Made by a program: the position numbers and the translations under genes
Virus record (IMG/VR): IMGVR_UViG_3300020411_001522
Coordinates: 28,403 to 92,402 of that record
Origin: a virus
DNA: 64,000 nt
Reading direction: 5' to 3' (one strand)
Notes under the pieces: generated by a model
Told to the model about the DNA's origin: nothing
The model's database searches: none
What the model saw: the letters and a program-made list of their open reading frames with translations, nothing else
Shown here: in pieces, positions 30,922-40,876 of the stretch
How the letters are laid out: each line of letters starts with the position of its first letter
How positions within the stretch are numbered: position 1 is the stretch's first letter

Positions 30922-32111
30922 TAGCCCCAATCTTTTGCTACGGTGAAGTTGGCACGACTAAATTCAAGTCTGTCAACGAGTTTGAGTGCAGTGCCATCTT
31001 TAATAGCAACAAACCCTTCTGGACTTGTTACACGATAACCTGTCTCGGTTTCGAGGAAGGTGCCAACACCTTCAATCTTTTTCAGTTTATTTATAACCAT
31101 ATTCTTAGCGTCCATTAGATTACGGAAACCTGCTAGAGCAGCGAACATAGTTGTCTTGTTACTATTTAGGAAAGAAATAGAGTCTGCACGACGCTTCTCC
31201 CATTCTTTCTGTGACTTCTCAGTCTTTTTCTTGATGATTTCCTTCTTATACCTGTCGTTTAGGAAGGTTTCAAACCCCTTTGCCATACCCATAGAGGTAG
31301 TAGGGATCTTTCCACTACGAATAACTTGGTTGAAGTAGATCTTAAACATAGATGCAGGAGAGAAACTACTCTTATCCTTTACTATGACGTCAAGAAACTT
31401 ACCACCAGACTTAAGATTGCTCTTTGCCTGCCTAATAGTATTGTTGATCTGATTTCTCTCACTAATCGTTAGGTTGGCAATACCATTCACGTTTTGGAAT
31501 GTCGATGAGAATACAGCAATGTCTTTGACCTTCTGTAAACCAGATACATCTACACCAAATGATGCAGACAAACTAGTTATATCACTACCAGAATAGCGTG
31601 TGTGAAATACGATGCCAAGTTTAGACTTTGCAACCTTTCCACCCATCTCACTATTCTGATCTACAAGGTAAGTGATTGTATTTGGTTTAAATCTATAGCC
31701 TCGCTTACCACCAATGGCAACAAGAGGAGGGGTAGAAGTATAGAGGAGATCACCTTGGAGGATACCCTCAATAGGGAGTTTGGATAACTCTCTGTAGCAC
31801 TGTTTGAGGATGCCATTGATAGCACCTTCGTAGTGGAAGTCGATGAATTCTTCATTGTAACCTATTTTTGGTGTCGTCTTATTAAAGACTGACTTTGTGC
31901 CAACAAAAAACTGACCTGTCTGTGGATCTTTACCGCAGATCACAGCAGGTGCACCATCCCACTTCACAGTCACCTTTGTATTGGCACCACCTTGACCTGC
32001 TGTAAGCATGTCACGAAGTGACTCTAGAAAATTGACTGCATTGGCAGCACCTGCTGACCCCTGATTAAAGATGTCGTCTTCGAGGTGCTCTAGATGGGTG
32101 TTTTTTGCCAT
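30921..32111 (-). CDS. DUF6267-like protein with ligase-type nucleotidyltransferase motifs
   Basis: 396 residues. VTVKWDGAPAVICG holds a K-x-D-G element at K50 like motif I of ATP/NAD-dependent ligases and capping enzymes; GILQGDLLYTS resembles motif III (nucleotide-side Glu/Asp); SPEGFVAI resembles motif IV (E-G-x-V); and ALKLV matches motif V (K near the end). I recall DUF6267 for the family, which has no assigned function. If the motifs are real, it is a covalent AMP- or GMP-transferring enzyme. Its size fits a compact DNA or RNA ligase. Confidence 0.7.
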   Translation of the reverse strand: MAKNTHLEHLEDDIFNQGSAGAANAVNFLESLRDMLTAGQGGANTKVTVKWDGAPAVICGKDPQTGQFFVGTKSVFNKTTPKIGYNEEFIDFHYEGAINGILKQCYRELSKLPIEGILQGDLLYTSTPPLVAIGGKRGYRFKPNTITYLVDQNSEMGGKVAKSKLGIVFHTRYSGSDITSLSASFGVDVSGLQKVKDIAVFSSTFQNVNGIANLTISERNQINNTIRQAKSNLKSGGKFLDVIVKDKSSFSPASMFKIYFNQVIRSGKIPTTSMGMAKGFETFLNDRYKKEIIKKKTEKSQKEWEKRRADSISFLNSNKTTMFAALAGFRNLMDAKNMVINKLKKIEGVGTFLETETGYRVTSPEGFVAIKDGTALKLVDRLEFSRANFTVAKDWG

Positions 32112-32160
32112 GCCTTTATTATAATGTATAGGTTACGGTAATGGTGAAGTAGTGTGCCAC

Positions 32161-32949
32161 TTATAAACCTGGCTTGAGCAGGAAATTCGTGTCGCCATCT
32201 AGATCCATACTACTCTTTCTAAGTCCTGAGATCTTGAGTGCCATCAGAAACGACCATCTTGCATTCGACTTGGAGTTAGTCTTAATACGAATTCTGATAC
32301 TACTGTTTGCTACAGAGGTAGAGAATTGTGGGCATCCATATCCCTCAACATCTCTTCCCATATAATATAGTCCCTTTCCTTTCACCTGTATATAATAAGT
32401 ATTCTTTGAGTTGTAGTATTTCTCTACCTCTCTTGCTGCTGCTTGACCCTCTGCTAGAAACTTATCTGGAAATCTCTTAAGATCTAGTGAGTGTGCTGAC
32501 TTACGTTGTGTAAGGGTTGCATCATTCGACAACGTAAACTTAGCAGGTATATTTCTTTTAGGATTCCAATGAGCGTTTGCTTCTCTTATAATATTATAAG
32601 ACTCAGCAATACCAATCATTGTCTTTGCTGCTTCCTTCTGAGCAGATGCTTTAGTCTTGTCAATGGTAAACTGCATTGACCCAGTATCAAAATCAAAATT
32701 CATTTGAGCGAAGTCGGCAGACAACTTCTCCTTTAACTCAAACTTAATAACCTGTGCTTTATAAGTAGGTGTCAACTCCAAGTCTGCCTTGGCACTGTCC
32801 GCTCCTGCAGGATCAGACACGTTAAAACCTTTCTCTCTCAGTGCCCTGATGAGATCCAACTCATATTGAAACCCCGCATTTACTTTAAGAGGTTTTGCTG
32901 ATGCCCCCTCTCCATCCATCAGGGGCTCTTGATCTGTCTTGCGTGACAT
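32161..32949 (-). CDS. PD-(D/E)XK nuclease-like protein
   Basis: 262 residues. GADSAKADLELT ... KFELKEKLSADFAQM gives an Asp followed by E-x-K, the restriction-endonuclease-like core. The remainder is a mixed alpha/beta domain with VEKYYNSKNTYYIQVKGKG. It may act in DNA breakdown or packaging. Lacks close resemblance to a named phage nuclease, so the call is moderate. It overlaps the upstream small gene by 65 nt, unusually long for this genome. Confidence 0.55.
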   Translation of the reverse strand: MSRKTDQEPLMDGEGASAKPLKVNAGFQYELDLIRALREKGFNVSDPAGADSAKADLELTPTYKAQVIKFELKEKLSADFAQMNFDFDTGSMQFTIDKTKASAQKEAAKTMIGIAESYNIIREANAHWNPKRNIPAKFTLSNDATLTQRKSAHSLDLKRFPDKFLAEGQAAAREVEKYYNSKNTYYIQVKGKGLYYMGRDVEGYGCPQFSTSVANSSIRIRIKTNSKSNARWSFLMALKISGLRKSSMDLDGDTNFLLKPGL

Positions 32950-33196
32950 GTGTCGTTACTGGTAACACCTTGTATTTAGGTTCGTCACAATCAGATCTAT
33001 TATTCCAGTGTCTTATGACACCAGAAATGATAAAACAATTAGTAACCAGATAAGAAATGAAAATAACAGAGCGGACGGCAGCAACATAGTTGTCATATGG
33101 TTTAGTTTTATCATCACTAAAACTTCCTAGACTATACTTCCAGACCTTACCAATATTAGATATCACCTGGTTTCCTATTTTCGGAGTAATACTCAT
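32885..33196 (-). CDS. small membrane-anchored hypothetical protein
   Basis: 103 residues from ATG 33196. A polar start, one hydrophobic helix at about residues 42-62 (VRSVIFISYLVTNCFIISGV), then a polar tail. It overlaps mazG by 41 nt and the nuclease-like gene by 65 nt. Not recognised; the tail in the overlap may be under double constraint. Confidence 0.5.
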   Translation of the reverse strand: MSITPKIGNQVISNIGKVWKYSLGSFSDDKTKPYDNYVAAVRSVIFISYLVTNCFIISGVIRHWNNRSDCDEPKYKVLPVTTHVTQDRSRAPDGWRGGISKTS

Positions 33197-33827
33197 CAAA
33201 CTTCATTTTAGGGTAGCGTGCTGCTAGTTTCAGAGTATTGATATAGATAACTTCATCCATACGGACGTCAAGTGCAGCACATGCATTCTGTGCATACCAT
33301 AGGACGTCACCCAACTCTTTGATAAGGTGATCCTTGGTATCCTCATTCCATGGTTTGCCTTGGTATTTAAGTTTCTTTACGATCTCCATAAACTCACCGC
33401 CTTCTGCAGACATTCCTGAGGCAGCAGTGTCAAGACGATTGATATCGCAACCGTTTGCAGTCAACTCATCCATCCGTGCCTTAAAGACTTTGTAGTCTTT
33501 ACTAGGGTTAGAGCATGTTTGATCTACAAATTCAGCATACCTATCAAAGTTAATGTTGATTTTGTTGGCACCTGACTTCTTATTTTTCTCAGCAGTCTTC
33601 ATCTTCTGCCTTACCTTTTGCTTAGTCTTATAAGCACTATTAAAGCGTTGATCAGTTACAACATCTTCTGCATCCTTAGGTGCTTCTTCTGCTGCTTCTT
33701 TCGCTGCTCGCTCAAAGTTTTCTGCAGCGTCCGTTGCAGCATTAGAAAACTTCTCTGCTTGTTGTTGGATGTCATCACCACCACCTGTCTCTGGTGCAGG
33801 GGCAAAACCGCCAGGATTAACCTTCAT
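33156..33827 (-). CDS. mazG: MazG-type nucleotide pyrophosphohydrolase with N-terminal extension
   Basis: 223 residues. The MazG core is at about 138-215: GGEFMEIVKKLKYQ ... LIKELGDVLWYAQNACAAL, giving the E-x-x-E and E-x-x-D metal ligands, followed by the N..KL..RYP signature. Phage MazG hydrolyses NTPs or dNTPs (and was proposed to act on ppGpp). The first ~130 residues are an added acidic and then basic segment not present in typical ~120-150-residue cyanophage MazG. It is coupled to gp41 by a 4-nt overlap. Confidence 0.85.
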   Translation of the reverse strand: MKVNPGGFAPAPETGGGDDIQQQAEKFSNAATDAAENFERAAKEAAEEAPKDAEDVVTDQRFNSAYKTKQKVRQKMKTAEKNKKSGANKININFDRYAEFVDQTCSNPSKDYKVFKARMDELTANGCDINRLDTAASGMSAEGGEFMEIVKKLKYQGKPWNEDTKDHLIKELGDVLWYAQNACAALDVRMDEVIYINTLKLAARYPKMKFDEYYSENRKPGDI

Positions 33828-35191
33828 ATTTTAAAACCTTGAAATTTGGATTTGGTATCGGTTGTAAATTCTTCTTGATTAGCATCAAGAATATTGTCTT
33901 GAGCAGACTGCTCACAATCATACAGCCTCATCTTCGCTCTGTCAATACCTAACACAAAACGTTTGTTGACTGTAGGATCATTATATCTATTTTTTAACTG
34001 TTTGACCATGATTTGATTCATGTTTTCTAGATCTTCAGTTGCAATAAGTGCAAACATAAGATCAGCAGTTGCAGGCAGACCGAAAGACTCGCTAGTATCA
34101 GTAAGCTCCACGTCACTATTGCCGTAGCCTGAGCGAGTGGTTTGCGTAGCGGACACGATCGGGACTCTAAATTCGCCTGCGAGTCCTCGTAACTCTTCGG
34201 CAACTGATTTGACATAAGTATAGGAATTCACAATGTTGTTTTTATATCGTGACGATGCACAGATATTAAGATAGTCTACAAAGATAATGTCAGGATGAAA
34301 ACCTTTCTTCAGTGACAACTCATTGAGTAGAGACTTGAAGTGATTAACATGTGCAGATGCAGTGGGATACTCCTTGATAACAAGGCGACCCTGTGTCTTC
34401 TCTGACAACTTGTCTATCTTAGATTGATACTTACTCTTACTGAATAAGGGATCACTTAGTTGTTGGATTGGGACGTCGAGGAGGTTGGCATCAATTCGCT
34501 CAGCAATCTTCTCCTCTGCCATTTCAAGTGTAATGTAGAGAACGTTTCTGCCCTGCAAGAGGCAGGCACTAGCGACGTGGCACATGAATAGACTTTTCCC
34601 GACACCTGTACCAGCAAGTGCGATATTGAGAGTCTTATTAGGTAACCCACCTTTTGTAATTTTGTTGAAGAAGTCGAGATCAAATGGGATCTTTTCTTCT
34701 TTTCTGTGATAGAAGTCATATCTTGACTCTGAATCCTCAATGTAATCGTGTCCTACATGGTCATCAAAGCACACACTAAGTGCGTCCGACATAATTGACG
34801 GAATTGCATCCTGATTACGAGTCTTATCCTGACCATCAGCAATTTGGACAGACTCCATGAGAGCATTATAAATCGCTCGCTCTTTACACCACTTCTCAGT
34901 AGTGTCAAGCAACCAATCTTCATTATACTCCGTCCTATCTAGTCCTTTAAGGATTTGTAGGACTTGATTAACAGCATCCTCTGTCAAATCTTTACGCTTC
35001 TCAACCTCTAGAGCAATAGCATTAGGCTCTGGGAGGTTGTCATACTCATTAACAAATTCAGATATCTCTTTGAAGACTACCTTCTGTGATAGATCATCAA
35101 AGTATTCTTCTTTCACGAAAGGTAAAACCTTTCTCATGTAATCTGGATTACAAATCAGATTACTAATAACAATTTCTTCTATACCTGGCAT
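33824..35191 (-). CDS. gp41: replicative DNA helicase (gp41, DnaB-like)
   Basis: 455 residues with the DnaB/RecA core: Walker A GTGVGKS, Walker B DIIFVDYLN and the downstream RGLAGEFRVPIVSATQTTR segment. It unwinds DNA at the fork as a hexamer and partners with gp61 primase. Coupled to mazG and the 2OG oxygenase gene. Conventional T4-like protein. Confidence 0.96.
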   Translation of the reverse strand: MPGIEEIVISNLICNPDYMRKVLPFVKEEYFDDLSQKVVFKEISEFVNEYDNLPEPNAIALEVEKRKDLTEDAVNQVLQILKGLDRTEYNEDWLLDTTEKWCKERAIYNALMESVQIADGQDKTRNQDAIPSIMSDALSVCFDDHVGHDYIEDSESRYDFYHRKEEKIPFDLDFFNKITKGGLPNKTLNIALAGTGVGKSLFMCHVASACLLQGRNVLYITLEMAEEKIAERIDANLLDVPIQQLSDPLFSKSKYQSKIDKLSEKTQGRLVIKEYPTASAHVNHFKSLLNELSLKKGFHPDIIFVDYLNICASSRYKNNIVNSYTYVKSVAEELRGLAGEFRVPIVSATQTTRSGYGNSDVELTDTSESFGLPATADLMFALIATEDLENMNQIMVKQLKNRYNDPTVNKRFVLGIDRAKMRLYDCEQSAQDNILDANQEEFTTDTKSKFQGFKI

Positions 35192-35766
35192 TATTGATAG
35201 TGTAGATATGTGCCTACAATGTATTTGTCATTGCTAATAGGTTGCTCTCCGAGATGAGGATACATCCATACAGGAGGGAAGCATAGCACACTACCTTGCT
35301 TTGGTTTTACCTTAAGATCTAGAGCAGGAAAGGTAGTCTCTCCTCCCTCATTGACATCATTAAGATAGAAAAACATAACAAGGAAGCGACGTGCCGTAGC
35401 ATAGTCACCTACATCAATGTGAATATCAAATCGATCCTCAGTATCAACTGAATACTTCTTCATACGGATCTGCTCAATACTATTCTTAGGTGGCCAAAAG
35501 GGTGAGCACCCTGTATCACGCATATAAAATTCGGATACGTTTTGAATAGCAGTAATAATTTGATTCTGGATCGCTGTCCATTTCTGATTCTTATCTCTCT
35601 CAGCAAGGAGAGTGATATTCATCTGGGTAAACTGCGGTTTGTGAGAATTCTCCCAACGATCCTGTGCATCAGGTGTCTCGTTGAAGAGTTTAATCGCATT
35701 GTTGCAGCAGTTTGGGTCGAGTGCATTATCATACACTCGGATAAAATCTTTTAAATCACTCGCCAT
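35191..35766 (-). CDS. 2OG-Fe(II) oxygenase between uvsX and gp41
   Basis: 191 residues from ATG 35766, overlapping uvsX by 11 nt. [20 protein letters not shown] gives H-x-D, then [17 protein letters not shown] is the P4Hc signature, and [13 protein letters not shown] holds the distal His before a K-Y-I-V strand. Prolyl-4-hydroxylase-like, placed inside the core replication operon, which suggests an old and stable association. Substrate unknown. Confidence 0.85.
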   Translation of the reverse strand: MASDLKDFIRVYDNALDPNCCNNAIKLFNETPDAQDRWENSHKPQFTQMNITLLAERDKNQKWTAIQNQIITAIQNVSEFYMRDTGCSPFWPPKNSIEQIRMKKYSVDTEDRFDIHIDVGDYATARRFLVMFFYLNDVNEGGETTFPALDLKVKPKQGSVLCFPPVWMYPHLGEQPISNDKYIVGTYLHYQ

Positions 35767-36775
35767 AACAGAATTCTTTTTTAGCGGCTTCGTCCAATTC
35801 ATGCATTACTTCTTCTGTGAAGTACTTCTCGGGATCAGCGAGAATAGACTTAGGATAAACAGAAGATTCACCAACACGGTAGCGATTACCGATCCGTTGG
35901 AAGATTCCATACTTCTCACCCAATTCCAGTAACCCATAATACTTGTCCAGTCCGCGTTCGTCATAGAATAACCTCGTCTCTACTTGTGAATTTTCTTTTG
36001 TAAGTCGAGACTTTGCTGCCTTGACCTTGATAATATTCCCAACCACATCCGTACCATCTTTCTCCTTCTTTTTGGAAAGATATACGATAGTGGAAGCAGC
36101 ATACTTAAGACCACTACCGCCACCCATTTCCTTCGTGGGCACATAACTACCGACAACATCATAGGTGTGATTAGTAACGATCATAGGTACATTAGCAAGA
36201 CCTAGTTTCAGTGTCAAGACCCTAAAGGCACCCTTAAGGACTTGTGCTCTAGTCATATCTCGTGTGTCTTTGCCTGCCTCTGTGTCTCCAATCTCTTTTG
36301 TAGTGGATAGCATGCCCAATGAATCCAACACAAACATCAATGGTTTGCGATCAGATTCCTTCTGAGTTAAGTATTTATCAACAATCTTAACTGCCTGAGT
36401 GCGGAATTCCTGCACAGTAGTGACAGGCACAATGATCATGCGTTTAGAATCGATGCCTCTCTCCTCAATCATACTGCGAGAGATAGCAGACTCTGACTCA
36501 AAATAAATGACACCTGCATCAGGGTCAGTCTCTAGGAAGTGACGGACAACAGAGAGTGCATAGAATGTTTTACCTGTGCTACTCTCACCTGCTAGTGCTG
36601 TGATCTTATTAGAAGGTAGACCACCATAGATACTGCCACTCAATAGAGCGTTAAGAATATAAGATCCAGTATCTACATATTGAGTAATGTCACCTGCAGT
36701 GATACCTTCAGAGGCAACTGCTGCGTATTCATTATCAATCTCCTTTACAATTTCAGTGAAAAAACTACTTGTCAT
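35756..36775 (-). CDS. uvsX: UvsX recombinase (RecA-like)
   Basis: 339 residues from ATG 36775. Walker A GESSTGKT at 63-70, Walker [10 protein letters not shown], and the RecA core loop segment [17 protein letters not shown]. Forms filaments on ssDNA and performs strand exchange for recombination-dependent replication, loaded by UvsY. It starts 2 nt after the gp43 stop. Confidence 0.96.
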   Translation of the reverse strand: MTSSFFTEIVKEIDNEYAAVASEGITAGDITQYVDTGSYILNALLSGSIYGGLPSNKITALAGESSTGKTFYALSVVRHFLETDPDAGVIYFESESAISRSMIEERGIDSKRMIIVPVTTVQEFRTQAVKIVDKYLTQKESDRKPLMFVLDSLGMLSTTKEIGDTEAGKDTRDMTRAQVLKGAFRVLTLKLGLANVPMIVTNHTYDVVGSYVPTKEMGGGSGLKYAASTIVYLSKKKEKDGTDVVGNIIKVKAAKSRLTKENSQVETRLFYDERGLDKYYGLLELGEKYGIFQRIGNRYRVGESSVYPKSILADPEKYFTEEVMHELDEAAKKEFCYGE

Positions 36776-36777
36776 AA

Positions 36778-39297
36778 TTAACCAAACATGGCTTCTAGTG
36801 TGGCACGCTTCTTGGCAGACCAACCGATCTGGTCAAGAATAACGGAAAGTGGATCAAGAAATGCTTTAGAAAATTGCATATCATAATCAATGTAATCCTC
36901 AAGTTTAAACTCCGAGGGGAGTGTCCTAAAGAAAGAGATGACATTTTGGAAGTCACCCTTCTCCCCATGGCGACCAAGTTTGTTAGGTGTCTTGAGGAAG
37001 ACATACTTGATCTTTTCACCCTCTTGAATGAGGGGATACTTATGGGTAAGTTTATTCTTTTTAATAGAGTTATTATATAGTAGCACACCTCGGACGTGAA
37101 TGGGGCAATGTGCTCCATACAATTTCTTTGGATCGTGATACTTCTTTAGGTTATTGCATGATCGAGGGAATGCAATCTCGTCTGTGGGCAGTTGTTTAAA
37201 CTGCTTCTCGAAGTCTTTGACAAACTTCTGCACCTGACGCTCGTCTGTATTCATCATGAGTTTTAGGACATCACGGAGTGCTCCACGACATGATGATGGA
37301 GTAGAGGATTTGACTGCCTCAATACCCATGATCTTTAGGGAAGGCTCTTGATACCTGACACCCTCACTGTCCCATACGTTTAGAATATATCTTTTCTTAG
37401 CAGTCCAGACACCACGATTAGCGATGTTTTCTCGCTTCATAAACATCTTCTGCTCGTAGGCATTTACATAGGTTGCCAATTCTTCATAAGAATTCTGAAT
37501 ATACTTTTCAAATTCCACATCACACACCTTCGTAAGGAACCGCAATACGCTTTGATCGCTCTCCTCTCGCTCTTTGAATATCTTTTTAACCAGAGGATCC
37601 ATATGCAAATAAATGGAATCGGTATCAGAAGCAATAACATAATCTTTATCTTCTGTCTCTAATAGTTTATTAAGAAATTTGTTTATCTTATTTTCAATCC
37701 ATCGGATAGAGACCTGACCAGATAGAGTGATTGCCTCAGCGTTTGCCAAGTTATAGTAACGGAAGTATTGATTACCAATAGCACCATAGGCACTATTAAG
37801 TTGAATCTTCCTTGCCATTTGGATGTTGTTGAAGGTGGAGATATCATTCTTTAGTTTGGGATCACCAGTCTTCTCAAACTCCTGCTTGGCAGCGAGCATT
37901 TTCTTCTTATAGATCTTCCTTTCATCGTAGATGCGTTGCATCATCTCAGGAAGAAATCCATGTATATCCTTACGATACTGAGCACCATTAGCACAGACAG
38001 CGTAATCAGGATGGGCAGTAAACTCTTCGTCAAGGATCCTATCTACTGATACTCGTGGGTGTCTCTCATCGATAAGTGTCTCGGGAGAGATGTTATACTG
38101 CATTATAAGGTGAGGATACAGAGAATTCAAGTCGAAACTACACACCCAGTCATAAACACCAGGCACAGGCTCTTTGACGTATGCCCCTGCATACTTATCA
38201 TCCTTGTCGGATGTTTGCTTAGGGGGCACAACAATATTCTTTTGATACAAATCATTATAGATGAGAGTATCCCACATCTTTACTTGTGAGAATACATCAT
38301 CAATGTTTACCTTGGCATCGTATGCCATGGTGACTGCCAACTCAACAAGTTTCATCTTGCCTTCCAGACGGTCAACCAATTCAACGTCATGGATGTTGTA
38401 GTCTACAAACTTTTGCCAGTCAGATGTATAGAAGTCCTTGAAGTTTTCATACATGCTGTGATCAAGTTTGTGCTCACCCAATTCAACAGTAGAGATATGC
38501 TCTAGACTGTAGGATTCCTGTGCAGAATAGGTAAACTTTTTGTATAGATCAAGGTAGTCAAGGATAGTAACACCAAGAATATCGTAGACAAGATTTGCTC
38601 GGCCTTGCACATTTACTGTGCGGTCTTTTACAACATTCCAAGGTGAGAGACTCTTCATCCACTTCTCTCCTAGGATCTTCTCAATTCTACGACAGATATA
38701 AGGCATGTCATAGAAGTTATTATTCCACCCTGTGATGATGTCAGGGGTGTCATGCACCCAATGCTTATGGAAGTCCTGCAGCATTTCATGCTCAGTGTTG
38801 AAGACACGATACTCCACACCTTCGGGAGGATCATACTCTCGTGTGCCCCATGAAATGATCTTCTTACTGATCATATTCTTCATGGTGATACACAACATGT
38901 CTTCTTGACATGCATCTACATCAGGGAATCCATTCTCACATGCAACCTCGATATCGATTGTCCATATACTCATCTTAGACATGTCATAGTTGACACGAGT
39001 AGGGTATTTCTGGGCGATATGTTGGAATACAAACCGCTCATACCCATGGACTTCCATTCCTTCTACGTCGGAATACTTCTGCAGGAAGTCTCGTGCCTCA
39101 CGGACACCATCAAACTTTTTCTTATGTGCATACCTACCATCCAGAGTCTTATACTTGGATGGTTTTGATTGATTTGCAGGCACCAAGTAGAGTGAAGGGG
39201 AGGTCTTCTCACGGTATTGCACACGCTCACCGTTACGGTATCCCCTTACCAACGCAGTGTCACCAAAGATGATTACGTTAGTGTAAAAATCACTCAT
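36778..39297 (-). CDS. gp43: DNA polymerase (gp43, family B)
   Basis: 839 residues. 3'-5' exonuclease motif [16 protein letters not shown]; polymerase motif [15 protein letters not shown]; motif B around [15 protein letters not shown]; motif [15 protein letters not shown]. Slightly shorter than T4 gp43 (898). Replicates the phage genome with the gp45 clamp. In T4 its own mRNA is bound by gp43; not tested here. Confidence 0.97.
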   Translation of the reverse strand: MSDFYTNVIIFGDTALVRGYRNGERVQYREKTSPSLYLVPANQSKPSKYKTLDGRYAHKKKFDGVREARDFLQKYSDVEGMEVHGYERFVFQHIAQKYPTRVNYDMSKMSIWTIDIEVACENGFPDVDACQEDMLCITMKNMISKKIISWGTREYDPPEGVEYRVFNTEHEMLQDFHKHWVHDTPDIITGWNNNFYDMPYICRRIEKILGEKWMKSLSPWNVVKDRTVNVQGRANLVYDILGVTILDYLDLYKKFTYSAQESYSLEHISTVELGEHKLDHSMYENFKDFYTSDWQKFVDYNIHDVELVDRLEGKMKLVELAVTMAYDAKVNIDDVFSQVKMWDTLIYNDLYQKNIVVPPKQTSDKDDKYAGAYVKEPVPGVYDWVCSFDLNSLYPHLIMQYNISPETLIDERHPRVSVDRILDEEFTAHPDYAVCANGAQYRKDIHGFLPEMMQRIYDERKIYKKKMLAAKQEFEKTGDPKLKNDISTFNNIQMARKIQLNSAYGAIGNQYFRYYNLANAEAITLSGQVSIRWIENKINKFLNKLLETEDKDYVIASDTDSIYLHMDPLVKKIFKEREESDQSVLRFLTKVCDVEFEKYIQNSYEELATYVNAYEQKMFMKRENIANRGVWTAKKRYILNVWDSEGVRYQEPSLKIMGIEAVKSSTPSSCRGALRDVLKLMMNTDERQVQKFVKDFEKQFKQLPTDEIAFPRSCNNLKKYHDPKKLYGAHCPIHVRGVLLYNNSIKKNKLTHKYPLIQEGEKIKYVFLKTPNKLGRHGEKGDFQNVISFFRTLPSEFKLEDYIDYDMQFSKAFLDPLSVILDQIGWSAKKRATLEAMFG

Positions 39298-39562
39298 TCT
39301 TGTCTGTCTTCTTCTCTTTGGATTCTAGCATTACTAGGTATTGTTTTGCAACCTTTGCCGAGGGATCTACTACCGTTAATACATCAGTACTGTCGATGAA
39401 TAGGTCGTCTTGATCGCTATAATATGGAAACTTCTTGAGTCCATCCTCTGTTACCTCGTGGCAGTTTTGGATCAGGAAACTAGGCTCCTCATCCATCTCC
39501 ACTAGGTCACCCAATAACGAGACCTTCGGGTGGTACTTCAGAATAATCAACTTTAACATCAT
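39290..39562 (-). CDS. small hypothetical protein upstream of gp43, possibly Sm-like
   Basis: 90 residues from ATG 39562, overlapping the upstream gene by 56 nt; an internal ATG at 39496 would avoid the overlap, but the extra segment (LIILKYHPKVSLLGDLVEM) fits a first beta-strand pair. It reads like a small beta-barrel module with a Lys/Glu tail. Ends inside the gp43 start region (8-nt overlap). Function unknown. Confidence 0.6.
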   Translation of the reverse strand: MMLKLIILKYHPKVSLLGDLVEMDEEPSFLIQNCHEVTEDGLKKFPYYSDQDDLFIDSTDVLTVVDPSAKVAKQYLVMLESKEKKTDKNE

Positions 39563-39902
39563 CTTTTCGTGATTTTTTAATGGTTTTCAATGCGTCTTCA
39601 TATCGCTTGAGGACTTCCCAATGTGGATCAGCAATACTCACAACGTGTTGTAGAGAAATAAAATTAGATCCTACAGTCAATGGGAAGAATGGATAAAATC
39701 TCATACGAATATTACCAAGAGGGTTAGATTTACCCGCCTCCTCGACAAGATACTCTTGGTCATTCATTTCTAATTGAATAGAGAAAGAGTCTTTAAATTC
39801 ATATGCAAGGACACGAGCTTCATCACCTTCGGAGTCTCTAACTTCCTTGATGTCAGCGATTACGTCCTCGCCGTTTGCCATTCTTGCTACCTTTACGCTC
39901 AT
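39507..39902 (-). CDS. hypothetical protein, Sm-like start
   Basis: 131 residues. The start VKVARMANGEDVIADIKEV has the hydrophobic-Gly-Glu pattern of Sm-like beta-barrels; similar starts occur in the gene at 57680. The rest is alpha/beta with a helical, Lys-rich C-terminal part. Upstream of gp43 in the replication operon. Function unknown. Confidence 0.62.
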   Translation of the reverse strand: MSVKVARMANGEDVIADIKEVRDSEGDEARVLAYEFKDSFSIQLEMNDQEYLVEEAGKSNPLGNIRMRFYPFFPLTVGSNFISLQHVVSIADPHWEVLKRYEDALKTIKKSRKDDVKVDYSEVPPEGLVIG

Positions 39903-40014
39903 AGTTTTCTTCTAGTAGGGTTAGCACCTCATCTAGTTTATCAGATGGCACGTCCAAAGTCAACATAGTTAGATCTTTGCAATGAGGTGGTGCCAGATTT
40001 ACATACATGTTCAT
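39853..40014 (-). CDS. 53-residue small protein
   Basis: From ATG 40014 (MNMYVNLAPPHC), with GGAG 9 nt upstream; a longer frame would run back through the terminator. A helical middle (SDKLDEVLTLLEENYERK) and a very basic end (GSKNGKRRGRNR) suggest RNA or DNA contact. It overlaps the next gene by 50 nt. First gene of the replication transcript after the 40,037 terminator. Confidence 0.55.
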   Translation of the reverse strand: MNMYVNLAPPHCKDLTMLTLDVPSDKLDEVLTLLEENYERKGSKNGKRRGRNR

Positions 40015-40036
40015 AGTCAGTGTCTCCAAACAAAAA

Positions 40037-40063
40037 GAGACCCCTGTGTTAAGAGTCTCTTTT
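40037..40063. terminator. bidirectional intrinsic terminator
   Basis: AAAAGAGAC paired with GTCTCTTTT around a 13-base loop, T-rich on both strands. It separates hsp20 and the plus-strand 58-residue gene from the gp43 operon. Confidence 0.75.
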
Positions 40064-40098
40064 CTTGTGTAGTATATAGTATACCACAGTATAGGTCT

Positions 40099-40275
40099 AT
40101 GAAATTGTTGTCGGTGTTGAAGCACCCAGTGACCCAATTCAATCTACTTATCCTAGGAATGCTAGGGGTCATTCAAATCATACACACCCATGCACACTAT
40201 AAAATGGAGATGGATGTGCACGCATACTGTAGACAGAATGCAGAGTGGGTAGAGTCCCAGTCTACTGAATATTGA
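40099..40275 (+). CDS. 58-residue plus-strand membrane protein
   Basis: From ATG 40099 (MKLLSVLKHPVTQF). One hydrophobic helix (about 12-28) is followed by a His-rich (IIHTHAHYKMEM) polar tail with one Cys. Upstream is a near-palindromic AT-rich segment with TATAGT/TATACT-like -10 boxes on both strands. It overlaps the hsp20 3' end convergently by 14 nt. Function unknown. Confidence 0.55.
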   Translation: MKLLSVLKHPVTQFNLLILGMLGVIQIIHTHAHYKMEMDVHAYCRQNAEWVESQSTEY

Positions 40276-40708
40276 AGACCTTTCTCTTCTGGTGATCTGG
40301 GATAATTTTATTGAGAGTGATAGATAACATACCGTTGTTGAAGGTAACTTCACTAACCTCTACGTCATCAGATAGATTGAATCCTCGTGTGAAGGATCTA
40401 CCTGCTACACCTTTGTATACAAAGTCCTCTTTGTCTGGTTTCTCTTCTTGATCTACTGACTTGACAATTAGGATATTACTCTCTGTGCTTACCTCAATGT
40501 CTTCTGGTCTCCATCCTGCTAGTGCTAGATCGATTCTCCATTTGACGTTGGATTCCTTAATGATATTGTATGGAGGATACTGACCACCTGGTGATCCTGC
40601 TCCATATGAATGCAGTCTGTAGAATAGATCGTCTAGTCCTACGCTGTAGCGATTGGCTGCATCAAAAATTGCATCGACATCCTTAGATGTCCACTTAGTT
40701 AGTTTCAT
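40262..40708 (-). CDS. hsp20: small heat-shock protein Hsp20 (alpha-crystallin type)
   Basis: 148 residues. The alpha-crystallin domain spans about 50-145, with the A-x-x-x-G-V-L-like signature NNGMLSITLN. NIIKESNVKWRIDLALAGW is the typical start of the domain. The N-terminal arm begins MKLTKWTSKDVDA. sHsps hold unfolding proteins; common in cyanophages. A GCTAAATA late-type box at 40762-40769 precedes it. Confidence 0.94.
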   Translation of the reverse strand: MKLTKWTSKDVDAIFDAANRYSVGLDDLFYRLHSYGAGSPGGQYPPYNIIKESNVKWRIDLALAGWRPEDIEVSTESNILIVKSVDQEEKPDKEDFVYKGVAGRSFTRGFNLSDDVEVSEVTFNNGMLSITLNKIIPDHQKRKVFNIQ

Positions 40709-40761
40709 AATTCTCCTTAAAAAGCGAGTTTGATTGTGTGGTCCCCGAAGGCAACCACCTA

Positions 40762-40769
40762 TATTTAGC
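40762..40769 (-). promoter_or_regulatory. late-type box GCTAAATA for hsp20
   Basis: Minus strand, 54 nt before hsp20. Mirrored by the identical box on the plus strand at 40841-40848; the 168-nt region between the two genes is otherwise without a gene. Confidence 0.5.
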
Positions 40770-40840
40770 GTGTATGACTAGGTTTTGTATAGGGTAATAC
40801 CCGAAGAAATATTTGGTAACAACCGTCTAATAATTATTTC

Positions 40841-40848
40841 GCTAAATA
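40841..40848 (+). promoter_or_regulatory. late-type box GCTAAATA for the plus-strand island
   Basis: Plus strand, 29 nt upstream of the secreted gene at 40877. A GAGG-type ribosome binding site (GCGAGGATAAA) follows. Confidence 0.55.
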
Positions 40849-40876
40849 GAGCTAGCACATCCCTCGCGAGGATAAA

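Noticed and set aside
31086-31093. Late promoter TATAAATA inside the ligase-like gene
   Set aside because: Exact box, but it lies in the coding sequence about 170 nt from the next start and encodes part of a conserved-looking helix; probably chance.
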